Numbered from the stretch's first letter, positions 1-11,296 are shown. The stretch is 64,000 nucleotides of DNA from Adiantum capillus-veneris (GCA_014529385.2 CM043958.1:122418817-122482816); one strand, 5' to 3'. Translations and numbers: made by a program. Notes: generated by a model from the letters alone, not told the origin.

Positions 1-44
1 TATTACCTCTATGGATGCATTACATGAGGAGCTAGAAGCTTCAT

Positions 45-112
45 GGGACTCCCCCCTTGTTGAGCTAGGTGGAACAAATCGTTCTTTCTTCGGTACCCAG
101 ACTAGCTTTGGA
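45..112 (-). other. Frameshifted end of the RE-A WxPK tail
   Basis: Just past the TGA at 149-151, another minus-strand frame reads KLVWVPKKERFVPPSS. This is one more W-V-P-K repeat like those in the preceding ORF, so the tail continued beyond the present stop and a small indel moved it out of frame. Confidence 0.55.
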
Positions 113-148
113 GCGGGTGTGTAGCATTCTATGAATTTTTTTCTTTCC

Positions 149-1648
149 TCAATCGTTGATTCGTTTTGGAGCTATGAGATTGGGCTCACATGGATCAGGT
201 GATAGGTAAGAGCACAATCTACATTTTGGCACCCAGATTTGATCATTTCCTCGATAGTAGCCTTGGGCTTCCAATAGTCGTTTAGGAATCCAACGCCACG
301 TTTTCTTACTTTTCTTGGAGCGAGTGGTACGTTTCCTACAAGGCTTTTGTTTTTTAGCATCCGCCATGGTCGCTAAAGAAGCTTTAGGGACCCACTTGTT
401 TGTTTTCTTTGTTATATTAGGATGAGTCTTGTTAGAAGCTATATGCATTGCTTGTAGCATATTTAAAGGTACATGCATTTCATACCCCTCAGGTGTTACC
501 CAGGTCGTCCCCCTGTTTCCCCAAGTGTCTATGGTTGCTGCTAGGTGGACCCAATCCACATTGTCCGACTTAGTCATCCCAGGTAGTACATCCATATAAA
601 GAGAATCTTCCCCAACATCAGTGTCCGCTTTACACGTGTAACAATACTGCAATGGGGCCGAGTGAACTGTGGTGTCAGATCTATGATCAATTATAAACTT
701 GTTTCCTAGAGGATGTGCTCGACCAATAACAAGATCCACTCGAATGATAGAATCTTGGAACTGCAAGTAGACATGGTTTTTAGACCAGTCATGCACCATT
801 TTTGCTTCCCTCATGAAAGGACGTCCTAAGATCATCTCCGATGCGATAGTGTGCTTGGAGAAATCCATAACAATGAAGGTAACCCTTATTTTATGTCCAA
901 ACACCTTGATCTTGAGATCTTCTAGCATCCCAATAGGTTTAACAATAGACCCATTGGCCATCTTCACTACTATGGTTGTAGTCGCAAGGTGAGGTCTTCC
1001 CATAGTTTCCCAGCAATTTTTAGCCACAATGGTAACCCCGGCGCCACCATCAAGGATTCCCTTCATAGTTAATCCCTTAATAGTGATTGGTATAGTCGCA
1101 TTAGATTCATCACCCTCAAAGTATTGTCCCAACTTGTTAACAGGTATTTCTATAACAAGGTTCTCATCTAGGTTGGGTTGTGGATCTATGTATTCCTCCT
1201 CTATTGGCATCTCCCCAGCTCCATTTATCTGTGCAAATTGTGGTAGCCCAAAGTTCAATTCTCCATTGAGGAAGGCTCGAAGGGCTGATACTAGCTCGGG
1301 GTCTTTATATAGTTTGGACATGATGGTGGTTCTAACTTCTGAAGACATGAAATCCATCAATTTGGCAATGTTTATCGACACCTTTTGGCCTTGAGTCCCT
1401 TGACGTGGGGAAGATGGGATCTCCATTTCTTCGATAGGATCAGGTAGTCCCTCTGTAAACATTCTTTCCATCAAGAAGTGAGTACGCCCACTTTCCCATG
1501 ACTTTAAGTCACTTTCTTCTTGGATGACACTAGGTATGTCCAAGGGTCTATGGACTTGGTGAGGTTGTTGTTGCGTAGGGAACACGGTGTCTGTAATCTG
1601 GATCTTCCTAGATGCTGGTTCTAGATCCCTTTGGGTATCTTCTACCAA
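149..1648 (-). pseudogene. RE-A aspartic protease (PR1) followed by WxPK repeats
   Basis: About 500 codons, opening just after a TAA at 1655-1657 in the same frame as the upstream ORFs. The first codon is TTG, so this is a continuation and not a true start. Residues 165-305 are a retropepsin-like domain: NKLGQYFEGDE, then the flap-side strand, the active site ILDGGAG (family form DSGAG, so Ser is replaced by Gly), and the C-terminal EMILGRPFMREAKMVHDW motif. The next part, WVHLAATIDTWG, matches the linker of RE-B, RE-E and RE-F (W-x-x-ILAT-x-D-x-C). Three repeats follow: NKWVPK, WRWIPK and QIWVPK, set in Lys/Arg-rich sequence. The protease call is firm; the WxPK function is unknown. Confidence 0.85.
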
Positions 1649-1654
1649 ACTCCT

Positions 1655-2638
1655 TTATTGCTTGACTCGCTCAATCTCCTCTGTAGGGTTTGGGTAAGTT
1701 CCTATCTTCTTTTTGGATCCTGGCCATTGTGGCTCATGAACATCTTCCTTGTTGGTTTCTATGTTAGTGGTCGTTTTGGTCTCCATGGTTTCATTTGAAT
1801 CGGAATCTTCTTCAGCGTTGTTCATATATACGGGGTCGTCACCAGTCCCTATGTTGGTCTTTGAACTGGGGTCTGACTTTGCTGCTTTTTGAGCAAATGT
1901 TGCCAAGTCACCTAAGTGAGCAGGCACCGTGGGTGAAGGTGCTCCAGAGACTACATGTGGAGTAGGTGTTGGCATTGGGCTTGGCGCATAGGAAGCCCTT
2001 GGGTTCCACGTTGGGTACGATGTTGTGCCATGTGGTGGTCCATAGTTCGTATGAGTGGCCCTAGGCATAGCAGACGTCGGATGTGACATGCTAATGCTAG
2101 CCGGTATAGTCCCATGGAAATAAGAACTTGTGTATTGTGGTTGTGGAGCATAGGTAGTTGAAACAATGGGAGGGGTAGGAACTACATGAGTGTGAGCCAT
2201 AGGTGCATACGATTGGTACACACTTGTAGGTACTATTGCAGGCATTGAGCTACCATGTAGTGGTGCTTTACTAACAAATGAGGTCCATGGTGTGTTTCTT
2301 GGCATGCGCATCATTGGGGTAGGCATGGTATCCGTGGTGTCATCCAAGGAAAGATGAGCTAGACTTGGAAAAGTAAAGCTATCACTTGTGGGCTCAGATT
2401 GCATTGAGACCCCTGACGAAACAACATATGGGGGATCGATGGGACTCACTGGGGGAGTCTCCATTTGTGATAGAGTGGGTTGTTTCCCTTTGCCCGTGTC
2501 TAAAAATCGCATAGGACCCGTCAAAGGTATGTTCATTCCTCGATTTTGCCTCTCGGACTGGATAATCCTATGGATGACATTGCAGATCATGTGTTGTTGT
2601 TCCTCTAGACTAGTGGCATCTAGATGTGGATTGTACAA
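1655..2638 (-). pseudogene. RE-A middle segment, Pro/Ser/Thr-rich gag-like region
   Basis: 327 codons in the same frame as the ORFs on either side, bounded by TAG (2642-2644) and TAA (1655-1657). Its apparent start is TTG, so it is an internal piece of one polyprotein. The start (SLEEQQHMICNVIHRIIQSERQ) is helical. The rest is rich in Pro, Thr, Ser, Met and Tyr, and ends in an acidic stretch with NNAEEDSDSNE. No capsid domain or zinc knuckle is visible. It sits where RE-F has capsid and knuckles, which suggests those were lost or replaced. No function assigned. Confidence 0.6.
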
Positions 2639-2641
2639 CTT

Positions 2642-3304
2642 CTAACCAACCCACATGTATGTGTAGCCCATGTATAGGTCGGTCAAAGTCTCCGTGTGTA
2701 GGTCATATTCCCAATTTTCATTGAGAAATACCCCGTCCAAACTTGGTGTACTAGAGGGTTGCCGTGAGGTGGATGCAATGTTGCTTCCTGTGTTTTGACT
2801 TTTAGTCACCGCTACCTTAGAGGCGACTTTGGAAGGTGGTAGCTCGGTAGGGCCCTCATTAAATGAGGTAGGTAGAATGTCCACGTGGACACTCTGAGGG
2901 AGTGTGGGGTCTACAGGAGATCTGAATGGTGATTCTACTTCCCCACCCCCTTCGTTTACTTCACTAGCCGTAGGTTCAGAGCGCGTAGCTCTACTAAAAG
3001 TTTCCATCAAACGGCTAAAAACACTGGTTCCAGGTTGTTGGGCCCAGCTAGGTACGATTTCATTTGTTCCCCCGGGGCTTTGTGTAAGATGCTCTTCCAT
3101 AATATCGTAGTTAGAGGAAGAGTCGCTAGCCACTATATTTGGGTCTTGGGTTACACTACCTTGGGTCCCCGCCGAGGGCGTAGACCCTAGTGTGGAAGGA
3201 TAGTGAGTACCCCCGTAAATCGAAGCACTAGCTAGTTGTTCGGACTCTAGCACACGACCAGAGCGTAGATACATGTGCTTTGGGTGCCCTACAAGTGTCG
3301 GCAA
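2642..3304 (-). pseudogene. RE-A N-terminal gag-like segment with LRSG start motif
   Basis: 220 codons. The frame opens at a TAA at 3317-3319. The first ATG gives MYLRSGRVLE at about 3274, and I take that as the original start, because RE-F begins its gag with the related MNLRSGRH. The remainder is low-complexity, Ser/Thr/Gly-rich and acidic. It ends at a TAG (2642-2644), after which the same frame continues. Only two stops interrupt about 1,050 codons, so RE-A is one of the less decayed copies here. Confidence 0.6.
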
Positions 3305-3417
3305 GTACCCTGGAAGTTACTTGCTTTGTTTTGTGGGTGTTTTGCACCCCGTTTTCTACTTGATTTTTTCTTGTTTTTGATGTTTTTTTAATGTTTGATT
3401 TTTTTTAAATTGAAGTG

Positions 3418-3445
3418 TGTGATAGCTCGAAACGAGCGTATCACA
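3418..3445 (-). promoter_or_regulatory. Hairpin in the RE-A leader
   Basis: Left arm TGTGATAGCTCG, loop AAA, right arm CGAGCGTATCACA. The stem is 12 base pairs with one bulged base. It lies about 145 nt before the probable gag ATG. Role unknown; leader hairpins in retroelements can serve RNA packaging or dimerisation. Confidence 0.5.
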
Positions 3446-3545
3446 TAAAGGGTCGCTGTGTGCTTTACAACACAATTTTCGGGCATTTGACGTTCCGTTG
3501 GTCCTCAAAAAATCAATTTTTAGCTATGTGTGAAGCTAAAATTTG

Positions 3546-3658
3546 TTTTTTTAAAAGGTGACTGAGGCCGAGGCCTGAGCGTGAGCTTGGGCTTAGGTCT
3601 GGGCTTGGATCTGGGAGATATTCCCGATCCCGGTCCTACCTTTTAAAAGTAAAAAAAC
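3546..3658. repeat. Inverted repeat around a GC-rich degenerate repeat in the RE-A leader
   Basis: Arms TTTTTTTAAAAGGT and ACCTTTTAAAA (continuing as GTAAAAAAA) flank about 75 nt of loop. The loop is GC-rich and made of loose repeats of GGGCTT and GGTCTGGG. The surrounding leader is AT-rich, so this block stands out in composition. Confidence 0.5.
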
Positions 3659-3833
3659 TTTTTAATTTTTTTTTAAAACTTATATTTTATTTTATTTTTA
3701 AGGATAAGGCTGCTGCGGCCTCCGCGAGAGCACACACACACTCTCTCTACCTACTTCTAACTAATACACCTACTCTTACACACTAACACACTCTATTTAC
3801 TCTCACTAATCTACTTCCTACTTACTGTACACA

Positions 3834-3944
3834 GAAAACTAACTACCTTAATACACAGAGAATAAACACAGAACCTTTGAAATCTCTATCAACAAAGAAA
3901 ACTAACTACCTTAATACACAGAGAATAAACACAGAACCTTTGAA
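3834..3944. repeat. Two-copy direct repeat, 63-nt period
   Basis: The string beginning GAAAACTAACTACC occurs at 3834 and 3897, with about 48 nt identical in each copy. It lies in the leader or untranslated part of RE-A. Confidence 0.8.
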
Positions 3945-4087
3945 AACTCCATTAATAAAAAAAAACACACAGTATAACACCAAATCCCTCTTCTCAACAC
4001 ACACACACACTCCTTCCTTACCTTTCCTACAATAGAAATTGCACCACGGAGAAGCATAGAGTGCTACTCGAGCTTCATGTATGGCAC

Positions 4088-4105
4088 TCCCCAGCAACGG
4101 CGCAA
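4088..4105 (-). promoter_or_regulatory. Primer binding site, tRNA-Asp type (RE-A)
   Basis: The minus strand reads TTGCGCCGTTGCTGGGGA. It differs at two positions from the tRNA-Asp complement used by many plant Tat/Athila elements. It lies 4 nt from a CA dinucleotide (4111-4110 on the minus strand) that would end the 5' LTR. Confidence 0.8.
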
Positions 4106-4109
4106 AAAA

Positions 4110-4730
4110 TGTGCGCATATGTCTCACGTGTCAATGCAAGGAACTTGCCGATACACCGTGTGCGAGTCACAAATGGCTCCAAGCACACAACAAGCCTAAA
4201 CTAGTAAGCTCAACGAAGGCGATGGTGTGTCACTCACCGCTCTACGCTTGCTTCGTGGAGGATTCCTCGCCGCGAAGAAGAAGGAGACGCCGCTACGCCG
4301 CGCTCAACCGCTTCACCGCCGTCGTGCCTTCGTAATGCTCGATTGCCTACACACTCCCTCTCTCACTCTCTCTCTCTCTCACACACACACACAAAGAGAT
4401 GAAGAAGAAGAAGAAGGAGATGGAGCAAGAGCACTCTTCAATTGCACAAATGAGAGAATGAGTGAATTTTAGGTTTAGTTGACTTTTATATGAGCTCGCC
4501 CCATTCACACTTGGGCGCCCATGCTTAGCCAACTAATCCCTTGAATGTTCCAGTTAGAGTGCACCTCTCATCGGCGATCACTCTTTCCCTTTTCCTATTG
4601 GACCGACAAGCCCGATACCTGACTCTACAAGTGAATAATACAATGTCCGCCGTAGGTTACAACGTCCATCGTAGGTGATAGGGTGTCCGTGATCCATGAG
4701 GGTTAACAGCAAATTTGGATCTATCTGATT
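4110..4730 (-). mobile_element. 5' LTR of RE-A (outer edge uncertain)
   Basis: The inner end is the CA next to the PBS. A TATA-like CATATAAAAG lies at 4483-4492 on the minus strand, a normal place for an LTR promoter. The transcribed side contains CT/GA-rich and Arg/Glu-codon-like low-complexity sequence. The outer boundary is set only by the start of RE-C coding sequence near 4729 and could be some 100-200 nt closer in. Confidence 0.5.
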
Positions 4731-5478
4731 GGATACTACAAAGAACTGCCATGCTATGAGGATGACAATCGGAATTTTGTACATCAAGACAAAGAAAGAT
4801 ATAGAGGAAACTCGGACATCTCAATATGTGGAAGTTGAAACATCGAAGAATGTACTACACCCATATCCAGATCTCATGGAAGACTGTCTGGGATCAATTT
4901 ACATGAGGCATGGAAAATACATCGACAATGAGATAGAAATGTTGTAGAAAGATCAACTTACAAATATCTACACATATCCTCCAAGTAGTTTTCTGTACAA
5001 AGCACAAGATGGAAAACGGAAAATTGGTACCCTCTATGGAGACGAAGACGGTCGATACTACAGGGCTATCACAAGTCATGAAGTTCCTGTAGAAAACAAT
5101 CATTATTTTGCAGCAGAAGCGTTTGGCTCAAGAGGAGAAGACTACATGTCTAAAGGTGGTAATGTATACCATCTTGTCATGGGTTTACCTCTAACTACGC
5201 ACCTGGAAGAATTGACACCTACAGCTGTCACTACACAAATGAGTGACACACCACATGACACACAACAAGGCACAACACAAGACACCACATGGAAAGACAC
5301 GACACAAGTCTCGTGCACCGCACCAGCACAAGACAAAGCTCAAACACACCAAATTGCACAAACAGGGAATACGTCGGAAGTACACGCTATGAAGATAACA
5401 CAACTTCAAAAAGAACTAGCTCGGTCTCAAGAGCTACTTAACAGAGCACAACAAGTCATATCATCAGCCAACATATAA
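4729..5478 (+). pseudogene. RE-C N-terminal gag-like region
   Basis: Broken frames at 4729-4947, 4948-5145 and 5146-5478. Segments such as SSFLYKAQDGKRKIGTLYG resemble, loosely, the N-terminal gag part of RE-F (FMYDKKTTRVPTYNGNVG). The last piece turns Thr/Gln-rich and ends in a short coiled coil (MKITQLQKELARSQELLNRA). The 5' end of RE-C is cut by RE-A; no PBS for RE-C was found. Confidence 0.45.
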
Positions 5479-5495
5479 TATGGAACCCTCTCGGA

Positions 5496-6392
5496 TTGGG
5501 GGAGTTCAAACTCAACAAAGAGACCCTATCTTCAAGAGTGGGATTAAGAAGTCCAGCTTTACAAGAAGCAGTGTCCTTTTCAAAAACCCAAGTGGAATTT
5601 CAAGAAGCATTGGAAGATGCCGAGCCGGAGGAGAAACCACTGGAAATTCACAATGCCCAATGTAGAAGGTCAGGTCAAGATGTCATTGTGGTCGACAAAT
5701 ACCATAGGCACTATGAAATAGCCGATGTGAAAAATATGGATGAGTTTAGCAATTGTGGGCAACCTGTAAGTCACATACTTGGACCCCGTCCAAAAGCACC
5801 ATCAAGGGAAACGGAAAACAAAGATTCGGTTCAATCTTCACCCTCGGTGCAGAACTCGCCAAAATCAACTCGGAAACATAGCCCAAAGGTTATGCATAAG
5901 CCCCACGTCAAAGACCATATACTGATGGAAGAATTAGCATTACAACTGCTAGAAAGCATGGATAGTGATTTGATTTTGTATGCAAGCAATGATGGAAGCT
6001 ATTTTCAGCTTCTCAAGGACAAGATGATGAAGGATAAAGTGACAAAGCTAGTGGATACACCTAAGTCAGTCGTAATCTATAGGTTCATGCATGCAAAGAA
6101 GAGGTCATATCTGTATCTAGATACCACAGGAAACCATTATCAGCAGTATTATGGAGAGCTGCCTTGTCCAAAGGGTGCACATGTTGAGATAACAACATAT
6201 TGCGACCAATGTGCCATTGGTCATTTAGTGAAGGACTGCCCAACAAAGCTCTACATGGAAAAGAAGAAGCAACAAGCCAAAAGCAAAGTTCAGACAGTGA
6301 CAACACGGGAACGAAAGAAAGAATCCCCAACAAGATCTCCGGAAAAGAAGCAGATCTTGTCGCAGAGCACAAAAGATAGGCTCAATACATAG
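5496..6392 (+). pseudogene. RE-C gag-like protein with one zinc knuckle
   Basis: 298 codons ending in TAG; the same frame continues at once into the next ORF. Residues 60-80 (VIVVDKYHRHYEIADVKNM) resemble the N-terminal gag part of RE-F. SPKV-x-LxEELALQLL at about residues 128-150 matches RE-B (SPKVSSKQMKLIEGLAQRL). Near residue 235 is a knuckle, CDQCAIGHLVKDC, with C-X2-C-X3-H-X4-C spacing, one residue shorter than the usual retroviral form. A Lys/Arg-rich tail follows. No capsid domain of the type seen in RE-F is present. Confidence 0.65.
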
Positions 6393-6926
6393 TTGCTTGA
6401 AGTCAAGGGTATGAACAACATTATCATAGAGAATCAAGCTTTCAAAAAAGATCAATTGAATCAGCTGATTCAAGATAGTTTAAGGAACCTCAGTGAGGAC
6501 AAGTCAAAGCATCCACTAGGTGATGAAGATGAAGCTCGTAGTTCAAGGTTCGAGAGCAAAAGAAGCCAAGATTCTGATGATAGTGAGCCAACACAAGAAG
6601 AGGTGGCAGAGGTAATACAAAATCTTAGTGCCACGTCACAAGTGGAAGACATGCAAATAGAATCAATGGATGAAGCTGAACGTCTACCAAATAAATTCTC
6701 TACTGTGGACTCTTCATTAGTGATTGAAAAAATCAAAGAGTATGAGAAGCTAAAAGAAGATGTAACTGAAGACATAGAATGCATAGAAGAACAGGAAATG
6801 ACTGAGTCCAAGATTGACTACCAAGGACAAGCAATACAGGATATGAATGAATATTTTCTAGAAGAGACTCTACAAAAACCCATGGAACAAGGGAAACCAA
6901 AGGCCACGGTGACCATTGCATCATAG
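6393..6926 (+). pseudogene. RE-C acidic/coiled linker segment
   Basis: 177 codons in the same frame as the ORFs before and after, bounded by TAG codons at 6390-6392 and 6924-6926. Rich in Glu, Ser, Asp and Lys, with heptad-like helical stretches (KIKEYEKLKEDVTEDIECIEEQ). It corresponds in position to the gag-protease spacer of the other elements. No domain recognised. Confidence 0.5.
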
Positions 6927-6992
6927 GAAGAGAGTCAACCTCAACATCCTACTACACAAGCTTCAAAACATTTCCAAGAAGAAAAGTCACCA

Positions 6993-8300
6993 TTGAATGA
7001 CCTTCAAGTGTTAGAAGAAGTAAACACTGATAGAGAGCTTCTGAAATCAAGAATCAAGGCATCACAGTCAGAAACTAGCAATGAACACCAACAAGCAGCT
7101 ACAGCAGAAGATAGTAAGCACTTGGGACATGCTACAACCAATCAAATGATAAAGAAGTTCAACATACAAGAGGATGACAAAGCCTTCAAGGCACAAAAGT
7201 CTAAGAAAAGTACCGAAAGCAACGAGGACATCAGTTACTTGGCAGCCAACAAGAAGATTAAATTCTCGTTGGATGTGCATGAGAAACTGAAATTCAATTT
7301 TACAGCAGAGATAGATTGCACTTCCACTACTAATGTCATGTCTTATGGGCTGTGGTTACTTTTAGATAAGCCAGAACTGTATGAAATTCAGGTACAGGTT
7401 CCTATATCACATGGAATAGCCGTCACAAGTTTAGGGATTGCAAAAGCTACCCTTACACTATGGTCAAAGGTAATCAAAGAAAAATTCCTAGTGGTGGATT
7501 CCTCCAAAATGAGTACACATTTGATTTTGTCTAAGCACTGGGCAAAAACATTGGCAGAAGAACCTGAATTTTCAACAATGGTCATCACGACTAGCTCTCA
7601 AGAAATCCAGCCTACTACTGCTCCAAGATTATCGGCTTCTGACAAATGCAAAGCCAAAATGAGCCCACAAAAGCAGCCCCTTAAATCAGAGTCTTCAATC
7701 CAGCCCCGAAAAGTTCAAGATAGAGCTTCGACATCAACTGACCACATGCTTCCACATGAAAGACAGACTCCAAAGAAAATCTTTCAACTGAAATACCCTA
7801 TACTACGAGATCACCGCCGCCAAAGGTTTTCACAGGTCTACATTAAAGCTGAAGAAATAAAGATGAAGGACCCAATATGGGTAAATGATCCTAGCCAATT
7901 GACAAAAGATAAACACATGGGATGGATAGCCTCCCACTACAGCTTAGCAAAGCAAGGCTATTGTGAGGGTCAAAAGAAACTTTGGTCACCAAAACAACAG
8001 ACCTTGGCTTATGTGGTGGATAAAGGTTTCAAAAAGCGTCCCCAAAAGCAACAAAGCTCATATTTATATCACCAAAGGAGACCAACCAACAAGGCTTGCC
8101 AAAGGTACGCAAGAAATTTCAAATCCAGCTGGACTTCATACCAACATAAAACTTCATCGATAAATACCCCCCAAAAATGGCACTCTTGTACATCTCAATA
8201 CCACATCAAAAACATCATGGGAAGTGCCATCTACAATTCTTCAAGCACAAGTTTACTATCAAGGAAATCGGAGAATCTGGCTACCAAAGATGCCAGGTAA
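6993..8300 (+). pseudogene. RE-C decayed second-type aspartic protease (PR2-like) plus WxPK repeats
   Basis: 435 codons in the same frame as the gag part. Around residues 95-200 the pattern follows PR2 of RE-F and RE-E: a strand, then EIDCTSTTNVMSYGLW where PR2 has LLDLGAQANLISCKLY, and later LILSKHWAKTL where PR2 has MLLGQPWQKEY. The catalytic D-[ST]-G is now D-C-T, so it could not cleave. Degenerate tail repeats follow: DPIWVNDP, MGWIASH and KLWSPKQQ. Because PR2 directly precedes the repeats, as in RE-E and RE-F, RE-C looks like a deletion derivative of that architecture. PR2 assignment is by alignment by eye. Confidence 0.55.
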
Positions 8301-8708
8301 ACATTCTTCAATCCTACGACTTCAGCATGAAAATAACACAATTTCACGGAAGGCAAAATCAAGGACAATGTCACAGTCAAGGAAAAGGATATCTGCAAAG
8401 ACACGCTAATCACACGATGCAGATACAAATGGGTGCCAAAAGAAAAATACATACCGAAGAAGATTGAAGTCATCTCTAGCTCTCAAGAAATGTCAAGACA
8501 TGATGGACAACGTGTTACGGAGAATGGAGCGAGCCAATCTTCTCAACCAAGGGACCAACAACAACAAAAAGAAATTTTGACAACCAAGGTCACCGAGGTA
8601 TGGAAAAAGAAACCAATATTGCCAGTATGGTCCTTTACAAATCCTCTCTTCGAGGATGGGAGTTTTGAATTTCAAAACCTATTCTTGGTGGAAAGCTCCC
8701 GAGAGTAA
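8224..8708 (+). pseudogene. RE-C WxPK tail, frameshifted
   Basis: Two frames continue the tail. 8224-8409 reads RRIWLPKMPG, and 8433-8708 reads YKWVPKEKYIPKKIE, then EVWKKKP and LPVWSF, ending at TAA 8706-8708. At least two frameshifts and a stop separate these from the 6993-8300 frame. The repeats mark the C-terminus of the RE-C polyprotein. Confidence 0.55.
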
Positions 8709-9695
8709 TTCAAAAATCATGGCATAAGAGTCAAGAGTCGGGCAGCTGAGCAAGCATCAGACCCAAGTTCATGTCTCAATATTTTGTGTGGTCTATGAGT
8801 CTAGATATTCTGATTATAGCTCAAGCTGGAAGAGTTGAGAATATTGTAAAATGGGGTCGCTCATGCTGGATAGGTGAGCATAAGAGTCGAAGTCTACTAT
8901 TTTAAATGATGGAGTGGCAGAGTAGTCTAGAAAACACTCACGCACATGAACACAGTGAGGAGAGTGGAAAAAACCTCATCGACAAAAACCCTTCTTGTGA
9001 GTAACGGCAGCTCTTGAAGTCAAATATATTTTTGCTTCTCTAGCTACGTTCACTCCTGGAAGCACCCAATTCAAACTCCTCTCGCACCGCATATTGTTTC
9101 CCATGCATCTATCTGTGCAAGCATATACAATGTACCATCATTGGACATTTGCATTTGACACAATTTGTGTTCCACCCATGCACTTACACAACAAAATGAC
9201 GATGACGAAGCGGTAACAGGTTTCATAAGAATTTGCTCAACAACAACGACTTTGACTTGAAGCTACTAACACTTATCCAATGTATATCCAGTCAATAATA
9301 GTATCCATACGGCCATAAGTACTTGAACTCAACAAAACTCGATTACATCAAAAACATAAGTACATATAGCCTCACATTTAATGGTGACTAAAGGCATTTT
9401 TTTCCCACTGGGTTTTTCCCTTTAGTCCTATCCAGGTATCAAAGACCTTCATTTTGTAATATACGCCACATTTTATTTTTACTATTTTATTTTTCTTATA
9501 AAAACACAGAAAAGCAGAACAACGACATCCCCAAATAACTACATGCTCATCAACTAGAAGATCAAAGGGGAGCGGCCCAGATATAACAGCCAATCGGAGG
9601 GGGAGAGCTATGGCTTCAACTACACTACACCAAAACATGAAGCACTCGTCAAGGGCACTGCAGACATAGGGTCTTGTCGGGGACGACAAGACTTC
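8709..9695 (+). other. RE-C 3' untranslated region
   Basis: No credible ORF. The motif CTCCTCTCGCACCGCAT followed by CCATGCAT at 9075-9106 also occurs at the 3' end of RE-F (about 63918-63947), which supports common descent. A T-rich hairpin lies at 9386-9427. Confidence 0.5.
9386..9427 (+). promoter_or_regulatory. T-rich hairpin GACTAAAGG / CCTTTAGTC
   Basis: Nine-base arms flank a loop with CATTTTTTTCCCACTGGG. A similar hairpin with changed but still pairing arms (GCCAAAGG / CCTTTGGC) and a similar loop lies at 23708-23747 inside the LARD. Confidence 0.5.
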
Positions 9696-9707
9696 GGAGG
9701 AGGAGAG
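9696..9707 (+). promoter_or_regulatory. Polypurine tract of RE-C
   Basis: GGAGGAGGAGAG directly precedes TGTTGACAGG, the usual arrangement at the inner edge of a 3' LTR. Confidence 0.6.
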
Positions 9708-10700
9708 TGTTGACAGGTCAACCTTTCAACAACGCTTCCATAAAGATTCCATGAAGATTTCTCAAAGATTCTCTAAAGATTCCAAATAAAGATGCTGATG
9801 AAGTGATGAAGACAAAGATGGATGCTGTAATGTGAAGATACAAGCTCATGGACATCATCGAATATTCCGTTATTATTATTTTGAGCCATTACGGCCACTT
9901 TTGTAATGTTTACGGGAACTTCATATTTTAAAATCGGCAATTGTATTTAGGCCACAGATGCTTGTTGGATGAGCAAAACCAGCTCACGGTGTTGTAATTA
10001 AGCTCTATAAAAGCCTAGGGACGAATAAGATTATTTTGGTCGGACATTAGGTTTTCTAAGGCTTAGTATATAAGCCAAAACCTAAAGCTTTGTAAAGAGA
10101 CTTCTAATAATCTGATCTTCTGTGTCGTTGGGAGACCGCGAGAGAGTGCGAGAGAGTGTGTGTGTGCTACAAGAGCTACGGTGGTCGGAAGCGCAAACGG
10201 AGAGCAGCATTGTGTTGCCCACGAGGAGAGCTACACGTTGATGCTTACATCACACGCGTTCGTCTGTGTTTTGGCAGATTCACCCGCGAGCTACTTTTGG
10301 AGTTTCGGTGAGTAAATGTTGTCCATTTTTGCATTTCAGCATATCCACGCGATCATAGCGAGTAGAGCTACACATTAGGCACTTTAGTTTTCGGAAACGT
10401 TGAAGTGCAAAAACTGGCCAGACATCCTACGTGTTTTTTGCACGGAGGGTATTGGGTAGGTTTTTTTGGTCACGAACCTTAGGGAGAGTGGCCTATTGGT
10501 GTTGATAGGATATCCCTCAAGTTTCATAATGTTTCGAGAACGTCTAATGCGCTTTTGGCTTGCGGTAGCATCATAGGAGACTCTCACATTCATAGAACCG
10601 ATGGCATGTAGATTTGATATCTCTGTAGGAAGTAGTCATTAGTGTGTCGAGTAGAGGTTGACGCTTGCTTCACGTGCCTGCGGGTCGAGCTTTGTCCTCA
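9708..10700 (+). mobile_element. Probable 3' LTR of RE-C (right edge not resolved)
   Basis: Starts TGTTGACAGG right after the PPT. A TATA box CTCTATAAAAG at about 10003-10013 lies some 300 nt in, as expected for U3. No 5' partner is in the window, so the right end is a guess; it should fall before or near the (AG)n array at 10762. Confidence 0.45.
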
Positions 10701-10758
10701 GTTGACATTATATGTTAGGTGAGTTCTCGCTATGCTGACATCCGTCGCAGCATATCCG

Positions 10759-10761
<3 letters not shown>

Positions 10762-10845
<84 letters not shown>
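10762..10845. repeat. (AG)n microsatellite
   Basis: About 42 uninterrupted GA units. Confidence 0.97.
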
Positions 10846-10849
<4 letters not shown>

Positions 10850-11296
10850 GAGGAGTTACTATTCGCTGATATAGGAGGAACACTGCCTTAATGAGTGAAA
10901 TAGAAAGTACCATTTCAGAAAGATTTTTGTGACTAGCCAAATGGACACTATAATTAGTAGTGTCTTTTACCTAGATGCAAAAAATTCTAGCTCTAAAAAT
11001 TGTCACACACCCACTAGCAAATCCAAATAGTCACTAGTAGCTCTAAATGTATGCACATATAGCGAGATGAATCTATGGAAAATACCTAATTCCTTTTGGA
11101 AATGTGCTAGTCCTTCCATTAGGAAGTGATTGGGGTATAGTAGGACATCTTTATTTGGAAATTTAAAGAAATGCTTAATGCCTAAGCTAGCTTCGATCAA
11201 GCCTAAAAGAGTGGGAAAAAGGCCTATGTTGTGCTCATAAAAAAATCATATCTATATTTTGAGCTTCAAAATTGGTAATTTTATCCAAAAAGCGAG
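10846..11296. other. No gene seen
   Basis: AT-rich sequence with short chance ORFs only. It could hold the end of the RE-C LTR and its flank. Confidence 0.4.

Larger units (their letters stand above)
1..4730 (-). mobile_element. RE-A: non-autonomous Tat-like Ty3/gypsy element (LTR, PBS, leader, gag-like/PR1/WxPK frame)
   Basis: Read on the minus strand the order is LTR (with a TATA-like box), tRNA-Asp type PBS, about 0.8 kb leader, then a long frame from 3304 to 149. That frame encodes an LRSG-type N-terminus, a Pro/Ser/Thr-rich middle, an aspartic protease and WxPK repeats. No reverse transcriptase, RNase H or integrase is present, so the copy would need proteins from a relative such as RE-E or RE-F. 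Its 3' end runs off the window start. The outer LTR edge near 4.5-4.7 kb is not resolved, because the target duplication cannot be compared. Confidence 0.75.

Noticed and set aside
1655-2644. Programmed stop-codon readthrough between the RE-A frames
   Set aside because: Stops are TAG followed by AAG, and TAA followed by AGG, not a known readthrough context; plain decay explains them as well.
10698-10940. ORF with a Leu-Ser repeat
   Set aside because: It is the (AG)n microsatellite read on the minus strand.
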